DNA of 64,000 bases from Theobroma cacao (GCF_000208745.1 NC_030852.1:790723-854722); one strand, 5' to 3'; counted from the stretch's first letter, positions 25,434-38,215 are shown. The notes: a model not told the origin generated them from the letters alone. A program made the numbers and translations.

Positions 25434-26298
25434 TTAGGCTGTCAATGCATTAATAACATCTAGCTCGTGAACCCTAGCTACCCTTCTTGGCAAGGCCCTC
25501 TCGGAATGCCATTGATAGTTGTTAGAGGCCATCTCCTCTAAGAGGTCATACGCATCATTAATCGACTTTGCCATGAGAACACATCCAGCTGCTGCATCGA
25601 TGGTAGTCTGAATCGGGTTTAGCAGCCCATTGTAGAAGGTTTGCACTTGCAGTCATTTAGGGAGGCCATGGTGTGGACATCTCCAAAGCAAATCTTTATA
25701 CATCTCCCAAGCTTCATATATAGACTTGGAATCTAATTGCGTGAAAGAGATGATGTAATTTCTCATCTTCGTAGTCTTTGTTGGAGGAAAGAATTTGGCT
25801 AAGAACTTCTGCGCCAAGTCATCCCACGTAGTGATGGATCCGGTGGGAAGGGAGTTCAGCCACACTTTCCCCTTATCCCGCAATGAAAAAGGAAACAATC
25901 ACAATCGTATCGCATCATCGGTGACCCCGTTATGCTTGATAGTGTCACAAATCTCCAAAAAAATTAGCGATATGCGCGTTGGGGTCATCGTTGGGCAGGC
26001 CTCCAAACTGAACAGAGGTTTGTATCATTTGGATGATGGCCGGCTTAATCTCAAAATTATTAGCTTGAATGGCCGACCTCTGAATACTTGAGTGAAAACC
26101 TTGCACCAACGGGACTGTATAGTCTCTCAAAGATCTATTATTCGCTATTTCGTGCTGCTGCACATTTTGTTCCCTCTGATTTGCAGCCATGTTTTCAACT
26201 TGCTCACCGTCTTGGGGATCTTTTCTAAGTAGTCTTTGAAACGTTTTCCCTTTTTTCGGATCACGCAAAACCCATTCTAAGCTTCGTACTCTTCTCAT
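25434..26298 (-). pseudogene. gag of the Athila-like element (broken)
   Basis: Fragments at 25945-26298, 25653-25898 and 25434-25646 lie in different frames or are separated by stops. The first carries the Athila capsid-type motifs ANNFEIKPAIIQM and FGGLPNDDPNAHI. The second carries LRDKGKVWLNSLP and WDDLAQKFLAKFFPP, typical of the retrotransposon gag domain. The third reads GLLNPIQTTIDAAAGC. Gag would form the virus-like particle. The frame breaks mean no full capsid protein can be made. Confidence 0.85.
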
Positions 26299-26395
26299 AT
26301 AATAAGGGTTCTACGTACCTAAAAACACAAAAACTAAAACTTGAATTAAGACTAGCTTGCTTAGTATTAATATTAGCATAAAAATAGAAAACAAT

Positions 26396-26413
26396 TCCCC
26401 AACAACAGTGCCA
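26396..26413 (-). other. Degenerate tRNA-Asp primer-binding site
   Basis: The minus strand reads TGGCACTGTTGTTGGGGA directly after the 5' LTR. From memory, Athila elements use the 3' end of tRNA-Asp, TGGCGCCGTTGCCGGGGA. The differences are all C-to-T or G-to-A and lie at or beside CpG sites, as expected from deamination of methylated cytosines. Confidence 0.7.
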
Positions 26414-27300
26414 AAAACTTGTTGCTTGTAAAAATAATTCTCTTGCTTATGCAATATGGGATATGCTCAATTTGAATGCAACATACAAGCAAAGATTATG
26501 TGTAAGTGGACACGATCCCAACAAGTAGTAAAGTGATAAGTTGAAGTGTCAATCCTCAAGGAGTTGATCTAAAAATTGTGCTAACTAGTAAACTTAAAAC
26601 AAGCTAATTTTATCCAAGTAACAAATTTTGAACTATGATAAAAAATGTAATCTAATTAACTAAGTCTAATCTAAGTGGTGCATATGATAAATTGAAGTGA
26701 AATCAATGGTCTAATATTCTAGGATTATGGTATCCTCTAATATTTCATTTGGAATTAGGTTTGATTAGTTACTTAATCTCAATGAAAGTTGAAGTTAGTC
26801 TAAAAACTTAAGGTATGTGTAATTCTCGGTCGAGATATTACACATTCACTTAATCTAATTGAATCACTATATGTCTATAGGAGACAACTAAATTAAGCTC
26901 TTTAATCCAAAATTTTTCCAACTGACTATGTGTAGCAATTAAATGTAATCCTACCCTAATTGCACATCAAAGCACTAAAATTCCTTTTTAAGTGTTTTAA
27001 ACACACATTACTCAAATCTAGGTCTAATTTAGACTAACTTTTTCAAGTGTCATCCAAATACTTAAGCACATTTAATTGGTGATCAATCAATTAAATAGAC
27101 AATAAATTCAAACTTGAGTAAACATCAATATTTCCAATGAGACTAAGCAACCAACCAAAACAATATCCAAACTACATAATAGAGTCAACCATAATCTTAG
27201 ATTAATGATTTTAGCTCAACATTTCAAAAAGGAGAGTACACAATATAGCAAACAAAAGCATTGTTTTATAAAATGAGATAGAGAGAGAAAGCTTCAAATC

Positions 27301-27301
<1 letters not shown>

Positions 27302-27334
<33 letters not shown>

Positions 27335-27367
27335 GAAGAGTCATGCCAGTTNGAGAGAGAGAGAGAG
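27302..27367. repeat. (GA)n microsatellite with an ambiguous base
   Basis: Two GA runs (27302-27331 and 27353-27367) flank a short unique segment. A single N sits at 27352 exactly where the second run starts, which suggests an unresolved assembly join in simple sequence. Confidence 0.85.
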
Positions 27368-27490
27368 GAAGATGTTTTGTTGCAGCTTTACAAGCTCTAG
27401 CTTTTGATTCTTCTCTCTTTCCCGTTTTGCTTCTGCCTCTTCTTGCCTAAAGTGTCTCCCCGAATCTCCTCTTTTTCTGTGCAAAGATTC

Positions 27491-27500
27491 CTATTTATAC
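27491..27500 (-). promoter_or_regulatory. Candidate LTR TATA box
   Basis: The minus strand reads GTATAAATAG about 530 nt into the LTR. The position suits a U3 promoter driving retrotransposon transcription toward lower coordinates. Confidence 0.5.
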
Positions 27501-28189
27501 TCCCCTCTTCATTCAGCCTTGACCTAGAATCTTGAGCCAAGTATATTCCTTTTTTTGACGTGTTCTCGTTGCAGCGAGCTAGAAGCTGACTTGGCATTAC
27601 AAAAAAAAAAACCTTCATTTTCGTTGCAACGAGATTGGATTCTTGCTATAGCGAAAATCCTGCTGCCTTAATGCTTTGTTTCTCGCTGTAGAGAAAAACT
27701 CTTTGCCTGAACGTTCTTGGAGCTGCAACTTTGAGCTTTCTGCTTCCATGTTCTCCTCCTTCAAGCTGCCTAATGCAGAGTTGTTTTGGTCTTCACTTTC
27801 AGCCAACATTCCTTCAATCATCAAAAAGGTTAAATGATCAGAAGTTGCACTGAGGGGATTTTTGATAAAAAAAATGAAGCTAAAATTGTCTAAATGACAC
27901 TAGACACCCTAAAAGTTACTTCTACTAAAAAGCACGAAAATTTGCTAAGAACTACGCAGAAAACTAAAAGAATAAGATGAATTTATGCTCCAAAAAGTAC
28001 CCTATAATAACTATATATAATAGAGTTATCAACCATCTACATAATTGCAATTCAGAATGTCATTGATCACCGTATGTAATCATAAACTTCACATTTGATA
28101 TGTCATTAAAATTTAACAAAACATAAGTGTCACAATTAATCAATTTATCAAAAAAAAGAGAGTAATCATAAGCTTCAATCAATTTGTAA

Positions 28190-28680
28190 CGCAATGCCTA
28201 GTAAACTAGTCACACAATGCCTAATAAACTAGTCACTAAATGTTCAACAAACTAGTCACACAATGCCATCAAATTAGTCCCGCAATCCCTACAACTCAGT
28301 CACGTAATCTTTACAACCTAGTATTACAATGTCTAAAAATCAATCATGCAACCTCTACAATCCAGTCACGCAATCCTTACAACCCAATATTACAATGCCT
28401 AAAAATCAGTCACGTATCCCCTAGAACCTAGTCATGCAATGTCTAAAAACTAGTCATGTAATGCCTACAACCTAGTCATGCAACTCCTAAATACCAGTCT
28501 CACAATGCCTAAATACTAATCTCGTAATGCCTACAAACTAGTAACACAATGCCTAAATACCAATCTCGCAATGCTTGCAAACATTACCACCAATGCTTAA
28601 AAACCTTTATTTCTCCTATGCCTAGAAACCAGTGACTCAATGCTTAAAAACTAGTAACATAATGCATAATAACTAATTGA
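28190..28680. repeat. ~23-25 bp minisatellite
   Basis: About twenty imperfect copies of a unit like AGTCACACAATGCCTAATAA, ending in ACT, run in tandem. Variation is mostly single-base changes. The open frame this creates on the plus strand is a by-product of the repeat. Confidence 0.85.
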
Positions 28681-29070
28681 TTTACCTGCTCGCAACAGTT
28701 ACGTTTAAGTTGCCAAAGTCATACATATCTCTAATTTATAGACATATCTAATCAATTTTACTCACTCGACTTTGGGATTCTATCCTATGAATATAAACTA
28801 ATAAACTCAACAACGAAAAACACATATCTTGATGTCATCTCTGCTCTTTGGGATGGTAAGAGAAAGCTAGATAGCCAAATAAATAGTAATTTTAAATTTT
28901 TTTTTAAAATGGTAGGATAGAGAAAACTGAGACAATTTACTTTATCTGAAATTGTTTACAGGGCATTGTTGTCAAGTTATGCAAAAAATTGGTTAAAAAT
29001 AGTTAAAATTATTATGAGGGCTATTTTTTAATTAGGCTTATGAGGAGAGTTATTTCTTATAATTTTCTTT
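28190..29070. mobile_element. TIR-type element remnant with minisatellite core
   Basis: Its right end, reverse-complemented from about 29070, starts GAAAATTATAAGAAATAACT and includes TTTTAACTATTTTTAACCAA. This closely matches the left end of the element at 62536. The interior is a minisatellite. A matching left end is not seen; the LTR of the Athila-like element ends 160 bp away and may have removed it. Confidence 0.55.
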
Positions 29071-29800
29071 TCATAATTTAGAACTACTCCTTATTTCAAT
29101 ATCTATGATCAAATCAATTATTAGATAAACAGTTTCAAGAATAAGATATCCTAACTTTCAAATCAAAATCCTATTCAAAGTTATTTCAGGATATCAATTT
29201 TATTATTTAAAATTTATCCATATCTATTTATAATTATCCAAAATGACATTAATGTGGATGTCAAATCTATCCATTTTCATCCCTACTATACTTATAATGA
29301 GCTTACTAAGTCAAAATATAAAATGGATCACAAATCTAGACTTTAAATGCTCAATATAGTGTTATAGACCAATGGTGGCCTGTAACATGTAGAGCAAAGA
29401 ATTTACTATAAATTTTTATTTCTTTCTTGTTACATTTATTTATAAGATTCATAATTTATGATTTACTTAGGTATCCACACCCCAAATCGATTAGTGTATA
29501 TAAATAGTTTAGAGGATTGGGTATCTTAACTCTCAAATCAAAATCTTATCCAAAATTATATCGAATATTATATTATTTAAAATCAATCCATCCATTTTTA
29601 TCCCTATTTACAATCAGCTTTTTAAGTCAAAAGATATGATGGATCACGAATCTAGACTTTAAAAGCCCAATATGGTGCTAAACTCCAACTATAACCCATT
29701 ACATGTAGATCAAAAGATTTAATACAAATTATTATAACGAAAACTAAATCTAACATTTTAATAGATTACATGTACTAAAAAAATTCCTTTTACATTGACT
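29040..29800. repeat. Array B: second copy of the ~380 bp repeat family
   Basis: About two units with landmarks CAATATAGTG (29352) and CAATATGGTGC (29668), each with the ACATGTAGA(G/T)C block. The last unit matches the last unit of array A through the ATTTTAATAGATTACA(C/T)GTACTAAAAAA end, after which the flanks differ. That indicates a duplicated array rather than one array split by insertion. Confidence 0.75.
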
Positions 29801-32800
29801 AGCATTAGCATAGCCAACATAAATTCGGGGAAATTTCCCCTATTGGCAATTCCATGCAGCCTTTTGCTGACCGGAAGTCGCAAGTCAGTTTCTCCATTTT
29901 CTTAAAACACCTGAGGCAAGCCCCAACATTCCAACCATATGTCCACTTACCAGATCCCATTCACACGCTCGACTCCTTAAACTAAATGGATCAAGACAAA
30001 TCATGGTGTTTATTAATTCCTAATTTAAGTTTAATGATATCTTCATGTATATCGCTTTTGATTTATGCTCTAGTAAGAGTAATATTTCTTTTTTGATTAG
30101 ACGGCGCCGTGCAAGGTCACATGTAATTGTGTTTCACATGTTTCATTAGAGAACAAAAATTTAAAAAGAGTACGGATGTTTGATTATAAAGTGGATTACT
30201 TAAGATTGTCTAATATAAACACGATTAATTAAAGAAAAGTTTGGCATGCCAATGGATAATACCATTGATCAATTTCCTTGTTGACTATTCAGATGCATGC
30301 ATATACATATGCATGGTAATAGGAACAAAAACAAGTTAGTATCAAATTTGTAAACCCCAAGAAATATATTATATGATCAACCATTTTTAAAAAAAATCAT
30401 TAATGCTTTAATTATGTGTTTATTGGATTAATTAGCTCAAATCAAATATGTTATCACGATTAAATCAATGTATATAATTTCACAAGGTAAATCATAACTA
30501 CGAATTATTTCCTTTTGATTATTGAATTTGAACTGTTGATATTTTTATTTATTCTTCCTATTTCAAATCAAATCAGCTTAATTGGGAAGAAACATATATA
30601 TTCAATACATCACTTCCAGCTCAGCTTAATTTATTCAAAGACGGGAGTGGTGACGACAGAGGGACTAGTAGTTATTATCACATGAAGTTAATTTTTAATT
30701 TGAATAAATTATTTTTATAATTTTTTAAATTAAATAAAAAATTATATCTTAATTTGAATTAAATAATAAGTTAAATTCTTAAAATAAAAATATATATTAC
30801 AATTTTAAATCGAACATTTAATTTAAAATCAATTGACAATAAATAAAAAATCTTTATAATATTTAAGTTCTGGAGATACCATTAATTTAATTAATGTGAA
30901 AATTTCCTTTATCAATACCTCAATACTCTTTCTCCCCTATAAAATAACGGATTTATCACAAAAAATAAATCTTAAAAAATTCACAAAAAACCAATAAATG
31001 AGAGCAGGATGCTGTATTCAATTTTTAAATCAGACATCTAACTTAAAACTAATTAATAATAAAAGAAGAAATTCTTGTTATATATAAATTCTTAAAATAT
31101 TTTTAATTTAATTAATGTGAAATTTTTTAAAAATATTCAAATAATAAGACATTAGTATATAATATATAGTAACTGTAGTAGGAGAATGATAACGAGAACA
31201 AAATAATTGTAGGGTGGAAGTCGTCTAAAGATCCAGTCCACCGACCCTTGAGATTCGGTTTAATAGAAATTCCTCAGGCAAGTAAGGTGGTTAGTCGCCT
31301 GGCATGGCGTGGCCTTTTTTCTTCCTTTTGTTTTGATTTAGTCCTGGCGCCGCAGTCACCGTTGGAGGTGTCGCGCATGCGCATTAGAGCTGCCCCAGCT
31401 CAGTGTCGCTATTGTTTAGAGCAGCCCAGCAATTTTGCCTCCGGATAAACCCCACTCGCCCTTCAAAATACAGTGCCACCCACGCTCCTACTGATTTGAT
31501 TACCACTATGGTATTAACCAACAAGTTGAGAAAATTGTTTTGCTTTTGGTCTTAACCATATGTTTATCTTGCAGAATTCTTATAAGAAATGATCGAAATC
31601 AATTAATCTATGTCTGTTAGTTCTGTCAGCTATTTTTTTATTTAAATACAGTACTTTCAAGATATAATAATTTTTCTTATTGATTTAATTGTAAATCTTA
31701 AGTATTAAAAACCAATCGAAATAATAAATAGATCATTTCTCGTAACCAATTATTATCCAAAAAAATAAGATAAAACTAATTAAATTTAATAAAATTTGAT
31801 CTTATTTCAATTTCAATCGATTAATATTTACATCGAAAGATTTGTATATTTATTAAATTTATAATTAAATAATATTAAAATATTTAAAAAATTTACAAGC
31901 AAAACATGTGGTACACGCTCTTGGAGGCTAAAGTGGGAAGCATAGAAGATAAGCATATCCACCCATCTGGTCCCCAACATTGTCCACGTTAGAAAAAGGT
32001 TCCATGCAACTATGCTTAATCTTAGTCCATTAATTAACCCTATCTGTCACACCAAATCTTTCACATGCACGAGGCCATGGATCCTGCATCAGATCAGACA
32101 ATCTTAGGTTATCTTCCTAGGACCCCTTAATCCTTCTTTTTCACTTTGGTTTTCACACTTGAACCCTGTACTGTACTCTTCTCGGCAACTTTAGCAAATG
32201 TTCCAAGCTGCGATTGCCTGATCAAAAGCAAACCGCGCCGTTCGATCGAGAGAAATCACACTCATTGCAAAAACTTTTCTTTAGTTTATTTTTTTCCCAT
32301 GCAATCATGGTTCCCGAAACCCTGTTTGATGGGGTGCATCATTGCCTTCCATGTGGCCTAGAAAAGCTTAGGATCAATGATAAGACTCCCCCTTGTCCCT
32401 TCCTCCTGAGCTAGGCCCAAGGATTGAAACCCAGATTGACTGCACGCTTAACGAGATTTCCATTGTTTGACCACAATCATCAATTCGTAATGAAGAGGAC
32501 CACACCAGAATCTGATGATCATCATCGTCCAAAACTGGGTTTGGGTTCCTTTTCTCTCCCATGGAACTTTGCTGGATTCTTATATGGCTAAAGGCCCTCC
32601 CCCCTCCTGGTTTTTCAATTTAAAATTTGAAGGTTTCCTGTGTTTCATCTTTGAGCCTAGACAAAGATACGATCAACAATGTTTTTGTCTTTTCTGATAA
32701 GCGGTGTACGTGTAACAATGTTGCTTACTAATCCGATCAAAAGATTGTAAATTTCCAAAAGGAAAAGGATAGGAAAAAAAAATAAAGAGAGAAAGACCCA

Positions 32801-34600
32801 AGATTTTTTTATAAGAGAGTGATGAATTCATGGCTTTTCCTGAGCTTTAGGCTGCTGATCTACAAAAGGAAAAAAAAAAATAGGCTTGCTAAAGAACTGA
32901 TTCAAGATTTGGGTATGGCGGCATCGTGAAGCTGAAGCTAGATTGTTTCTTTCACCTTTCTTTGTTGATATATAGTTACTTTGATAAAGAGGAATAATTT
33001 TGAAGCAAAGTTGCTGATTTGAAACTAAGTTTACACTTAGCTTGACAGTGTGATTGGGTGGGTGGAAAATCTTGTAAGAAAATCGATTCTCATTTTCCTT
33101 TAAAGTTTGAATTACCAACTTTTAATTGAATTCAATATTTCAATATCAACTTATACTCTAGTTTAGTTTGGCATTGCGATTGGGTGCAAATGTCAACTTG
33201 AAACGAAAATTTTGAAATAGTTAATATTTCGTTTACACATTGAATTAAAAATTTTAAATTTAAATCTTAACGTGTGTAATATTGAAAAATCGACCATAAC
33301 AACCATACATGCAAATTGTAAATTTGAAAAGTATTTGTGTTGAACATAAAATAGACAGATGAACACCAAAGCTGCTCTTATGGGTCTTCACTTCCAAAGG
33401 GCTTTTGACAATATGTTAAATTTTTTCTTCCAAAAAAAGCAATTAGCATGTTTGATCCAAGTCTAATGCTATGAATTCACATTGATTTTGTCACCATCTG
33501 GCAACAAAGATACCCCATATACACACAAAAATCTTACAGGTCCACTATCACTATTTTATGCACAGGATGACAACTGTTGGCCAGCATTCTCTAGTGGCTG
33601 AAAATGATTCCATCAAAGTCTTAGTATTACATCAAAAAGTAGCCCAAATCTTCATTCACATTACTCAAGAAAATAAGTTGCATTGCTTCCTCTTGTTCTT
33701 TTTTCTTTATTCATCTTTTTTTTTTTTTCATTTTGAGAAGTTTCAACACAGCCATGATGGATTGAGCTACTTAATGAATTGCAAATGATTAGTTTCTGTG
33801 CCTTACAAAAACCTTGATTTCCCTTTTGGGGATAAGGCAGTGGAGGGGAGAAGAGAAAAAAGGATCATTGAGCTATCATTTGGAGATGATTGTTTCCCTG
33901 AACCAAAGAAGAAGAAAAGAATGGAGCCTAAAGGAAAATTAATGATGGGATTAATTTTACTGTGTGGACCATGCTGGAACTGATCATCCTCTTACCCTTT
34001 ACCGTGAAGGAACTGTCAAGGGTATAAATGTACGGTGAAAACGTGGGCATGTAAGTGCACTTTATTCACCTGACAGTCTGTACTTTTGGGCCCTCCTCTC
34101 TTGGTTCAAGTGTGATCCTGAAGCTAGTTTCTGAAACTGGTTGTCCCAAGCATCTCGTTTTCTAGTAGTAGCTAGCCATCGAGTGTTTTGTTGAAATATG
34201 TCTGGTTTTTGAATCCAAGAAAACCCAAAGCCGCCTAGCTGGAGGAATTTTGATTTGAAAACTGGGTATCTTGATAAAAGTATTCATTCCCTCTGTCTAT
34301 CTTTTTGTGGGTTTGGTTTATTTTTATTTTTATATCACAGACAGGGAAAGATAGGCTAGATTGCAAAGGAATGTAGTTGGTGACACTGAAAACAAGCAAT
34401 TTCCCACAGGTAAACAAATCCATGCATTCTGAAAAATGTGTGTTTAAGCAAATCCAAACCAGTGGATAAAGCCATGCACCTGGCCTGATGAGCCATTCAT
34501 TAATCCTTAGAGAGTCAACGAAGGATTCATTGAATCGAGTGATTCATTAATCTTGATGGTGAGAAGCCTTTGCTGATGCTATCTAGACTGTAACTCTCTC
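29801..34600. other. Long intergenic region upstream of the Dof gene
   Basis: No gene is supported. A weak direct duplication links 30800-30910 and 31010-31130 (shared TTTAATTTAATTAATGTGAAA). Open frames at 31248-31448, 33558-33788 and 33798-33983 show no family features. Some segments (31910-32560, 34000-34200) are less AT-rich and could carry distal regulatory sequence. Confidence 0.5.
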
Positions 34601-35405
34601 TTGGGATAAAATGGGTTAAAGCAAGCTATTTATCCAGGGAAATAAAGAACGTAAAGAGACAAGTGACCAGCATAGGAGGCCATGGAGGAGGGAGGCACGT
34701 GACGAGGTGGGGAGAGGAGAATCGATCCTTTGCTTGTAGGAGGAGGGCGAGTGGGGCCCTCACTCGTTTTCGGGCCCGCAAGTGGAGTGCACTTTCGGTA
34801 TGCCCTCCCTCCCTTCTTTATCGAAAAACCCAACAAAAAATTGTTATTCTCTTTCCTTCACTGGGGTGAGTCACGTCAAACACGAGTCTGCGTTTTCATT
34901 GTGACGACTACGCCGATATTTCTGACGTAAATGTCTAACCAAACCCATATCTCGCGGCTCAGGTTGTCCCAACAGGACGACCAAGGTGACATCACAGCCC
35001 TTGATCAAGCTAGCCTAGTGTTAGTCAAGATGGTGATAAGTGGGCCCTTTGTCCTCGGATTGGACAGCATCGTGGTGGCCCATCAAATATATTGTTTTTG
35101 GCTCACCGACGACTAGGAGGAAATGAATTGGACCGTAGCTACACAGTATCAGCTCTCTACTTATGTACTCTACTCCCTTCATGCCTTTTTCTTCCTTCTT
35201 ATTCACAGCCAACTCCTTAGCTGACACAAACCATTTCAATCCCTGGATTTCTCTCTCTCACTTATTCTCCTCCTCATCCCTCTTCTTCTGTACCCTTGTG
35301 CCCCTCTCTCAAGTGTTAGTGAAGAGAGAAAGGGTGCTGAGCAGAGAGCAATTGTTTTCTTTTGAATATTTGGCATTCTGTCTTTGTTGGGTCGGTTTTG
35401 TTTCA
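34601..35405 (+). promoter_or_regulatory. Promoter and CT-rich leader of the Dof gene
   Basis: A GC-richer stretch with a palindromic G-box CACGTG (34696-34701) is followed by a CT-rich tract around 35225-35300 (TTTCTCTCTCTCACTTATTC), typical of plant leaders. The transcription start is not obvious; no strong TATA box was found. The reading frame of exon 1 stays open upstream to an ATG at 35163. Confidence 0.5.
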
Positions 35406-36891
35406 ATGGGTCTTACTTCTCTGCAAGTTTGCATGGATTCTTCTGACTGGCTTCAGGTATGCCTGTTACATGCCATTTCAAAGCTATAAGTCTTGTATAT
35501 ACATCTTTCTTTTCTTCATCATCGGCCAAGCTAGATGGTTGTCTTGGTGTACTTGGTTATGACCTTAGGGTGTCATAAACTCCAATGAATAATGAAACAA
35601 TGTCAATTAGAAGGGATCTTCTCTGTGTTTGAACTTTGAAAGGGCATGAAAGAAAACGCACTGATTCCTCATTTGCTTTTGAAGTCTAAACTACACTGAA
35701 TGCGTGGATTATGTTAGTACTACTAACATCTTGCTACCAGATATGTCAACTGTTTTTACTAGATTTGGAAGCTTAAACTGCGGAATTCCCTTCTCGGGTT
35801 TCGTTTAGCAATTATTGTTCTATATGTTAGTACAGTAGGATTTTTTTTATTGCATTCAGACAATGTAGTTGGATATGTGGAAAGGATAAAGGAATATTGA
35901 GTCATTTCATTATCTGCGGCCTGAAAAGGACAAAGAATGTCTAGTCCTAACATTGCTCATTACTGTTTTAAATTGACAATTCTGACACATTTTCCACTAC
36001 TTCCTTGTTTTCCATGTTTAGGGCACGATTCACGAGGAGTCTGGAATGGATTCTTCATCCCCATCTGGTGATATGCTCGCATGTTCGAGGCCCTTGATAG
36101 AAAGGAGGCTGAGGCCCCCGCATGACCAAGCTCTCAAGTGCCCCAGGTGTGACTCCACGCACACCAAGTTTTGCTACTACAACAATTACAGCCTCTCCCA
36201 GCCCAGGTACTTTTGCAAGACTTGTAGGAGGTACTGGACCAAGGGAGGGACGCTAAGGAACATTCCTGTTGGTGGAGGCTGTAGAAAGAACAAGAAAGTT
36301 GCTTCTAAGAAATCAAATGATCAATCAGCAAACAGCAACAACCCTGGATCATCTTCTCATAATCCCACTGATCTTCACCTTTCATTTCCTGAAATGAACC
36401 TTTCTCACCTTAATAACATGCTTGGTACTCATGGTGCTAATAATAACTTCATGGAGAGCAAGTACAATTCTCTGCTTGAAAATCCAAGGCCGATTGATTT
36501 CATGGAGAGCAAGCTAGAAGCCATTGTTGGGAGCTCTAGGAACTATGATTTTATGGGGAATGGTGAGTTGGGTATGGTTGGGGGACTCGGCGATATGGGC
36601 CATGGGTTGGCACCAAATCTTCATGGCCTCTGCTCTCCATACGGGATGTCCCTTGATGGCAACGGTGGCACTTTCCTGGACACCTGCCAGAGGATAATGC
36701 TTCCTTATGATGCAAATGCAGATCAACATGCAGTCGATGTGAAGCCAAACACCAAACTCTTGTCCCTTGACTGGCAAGATCAAGGATGTTCTGACGCTGG
36801 GAAAGACACTTATGGATACTTGAACAACTTGGGATCATGGTCTGGAATGATGAATAACTATGGACCCTCCACGACAAATCCATTGGTCTGA
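35406..36891 (+). CDS. DOF5.6: Dof zinc-finger transcription factor, DOF5.6/HCA2-like
   Basis: Two exons, 35406-35456 and 36022-36891, encode 306 residues. The intron (565 bp) has GTATGC...TTTAG borders and is phase 0. Exon 1 encodes [17 protein letters not shown], a conserved start in this subgroup. The Dof finger has Cys57, Cys60, Cys82 and Cys85 (C-x2-C-x21-C-x2-C) followed by [21 protein letters not shown], and binds AAAG sites in the nucleus. The C-terminal half has [20 protein letters not shown] and [14 protein letters not shown] and ends in TNPLV, closely resembling Arabidopsis DOF5.6 (HCA2) as I remember it. That protein promotes cambial activity and interfascicular cambium formation. 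Function here is by homology. Confidence 0.9.
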
Positions 36892-38215
36892 AGCAATCTG
36901 TAATCAACTGCTTAGAAATCCTGGAGGCAGCACGTTGTTTAAAATGACTGTGGATCATCATCTGCATTAATTAGTCTAGATTGTCCAGCTCCAAGTAAAT
37001 GTATCTGGTTTTTTTGTGAGGGTGGCCTTCGATTTTTATTGACTTAACAAGAAGGAAACAGTGTGCTTGTGAATGAGAAACTCTGAAGGCAGTTCCCAAA
37101 AATGGCCACCTTAGTGCATTAATGTTTGTTTTACTTTATTTTTTGCTTTCTTTCTGCTCAGGTGTCTTGAGTGAAAGAAATTCTAAGCTCTAGGATTTTG
37201 TTGTTATACCGATGAAGATATAGAGTGCTCTTTTCCAGTTCTTGCTGTCACTTTTTGTATCTTAATGTCTGCATTGTCTGATAATGGTTGAGGCCTGGGG
37301 AGTTCTCTGAAAATGAAAGGCATGAGGGGAAACTGGAAACCATGAAATTGGAAACCGCCCTGCCTGCTGTTTGCATGTGACCCTAGGTGGCTCCCTGCTC
37401 ATTGCTAGGACTAGGAGCATGGCAACTAAGCCAAGTGCTCTCTCTCCTGTCCTTTGGAGGGAGACTCTTTTCCACAACCAAAAAAAAAAAAAGAAAAAGA
37501 AAAGATGAATATGGGATTTTCATTTCTTAAATCCTGCTTTTGTCAAGAAAAAAGATAGCCATTTACTGGAGAAATCGACCTAAGAAAAAGCTATCTGCAA
37601 GTGTAACTCATCTTTTCCATTTTCTTTCTTGTAACTAAAATTTACAATTAATAGACAAATAACCTACTAATTGAGAGGACAATGGGCAGTACTTAAACGG
37701 TTATTTCGTAGTATTTGGTCCATTTAAATCAAAACGGCTTCAATTAGTAATTTTAAAATATCTGTTATTCGAATATGATTTTATATAATGAATATTTTAA
37801 CAAGTATTTTAATTTTCATATTATTTTTTAGGATATATATTATTTGTACTTGACAAATTATTTATTTTAATTTATAAATTAGCTAAATATAAAATTTATT
37901 TTGAATTAATTAATTTAATTTTGATTAATAAATTACATAAAAATGATTAAAATTTTACTTTTTTATTATTTAATTCGGGTTGGGTTAAGTTTTAGTTTTA
38001 ACTAAATAAACAGATTCAGATTTTAATAGAATTTTCATAAGATATTATTGATCGAGTTTAAATAAGGTATAAATATTAGATTTTATATGACTGTATGAGC
38101 CTAATAGTCCTTTAAAAATGGGAATTTATGGACTTGGGTTTTAATAACAAACAACAAAAAAAGCCTTATTAACAGGAAATGTTTGTTGTCGTTTTATTTT
38201 GAACCGGCAGCGTTT
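36892..38215. other. Dof 3' region and AT-rich spacer
   Basis: The first ~370 bp is T-rich and fits a Dof 3' UTR, though no single poly(A) signal stands out. A poly-A tract lies at 37480-37500. From 37680 to 38160 the DNA is strongly AT-rich with no recognised gene. Confidence 0.5.

Larger units (their letters stand above)
21579..28031 (-). mobile_element. Athila-like Ty3/gypsy LTR retrotransposon, decayed and 3'-truncated
   Basis: Order on the minus strand: 5' LTR, primer-binding site, gag, protease, reverse transcriptase, RNase H, integrase. Gag wording (NNRSLRDY, ANNFEIKPA), the pre-protease KAIILRSGKVL and the RT box FMDDF are typical of the Athila branch of Ty3/gypsy. Several frameshifts and stops split pol. 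Integrase stops just after HPQT, and no 3' LTR follows, so the element is non-autonomous and dead. It was probably active long ago, since the binding site and zinc knuckle are also eroded. Confidence 0.9.
26420..28031 (-). repeat. 5' LTR of the Athila-like element
   Basis: On the minus strand it begins TGATAACTC at 28031 and ends ...CAACA just before the primer-binding site, for about 1.6 kb, a length usual for Athila LTRs. It contains a TATA box, a (GA)n tract and repeated TCGCTGTAG/GTTGCAACGAG-like motifs near 27560-27690. Short open frames inside it are not taken as genes. Without a second LTR the ends are inferred from TG...CA and spacing. Confidence 0.65.

Noticed and set aside
28240..28431. 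Plus-strand frame with repeated peptide units
   Set aside because: The repeat comes from the ~24 bp minisatellite; there is no start context or recognised protein family.
28190..28680. Possible CRISPR-like array
   Set aside because: Copies are contiguous and imperfect with no unique spacers, and the genome is a plant; it is a minisatellite.
31248..31448. 66-codon plus-strand frame in a less AT-rich patch
   Set aside because: No recognisable motif or gene structure around it; kept as intergenic.
36551..36967. 138-codon minus-strand open frame antisense to the Dof gene
   Set aside because: It is a shadow of the Dof coding exon, with no domain.
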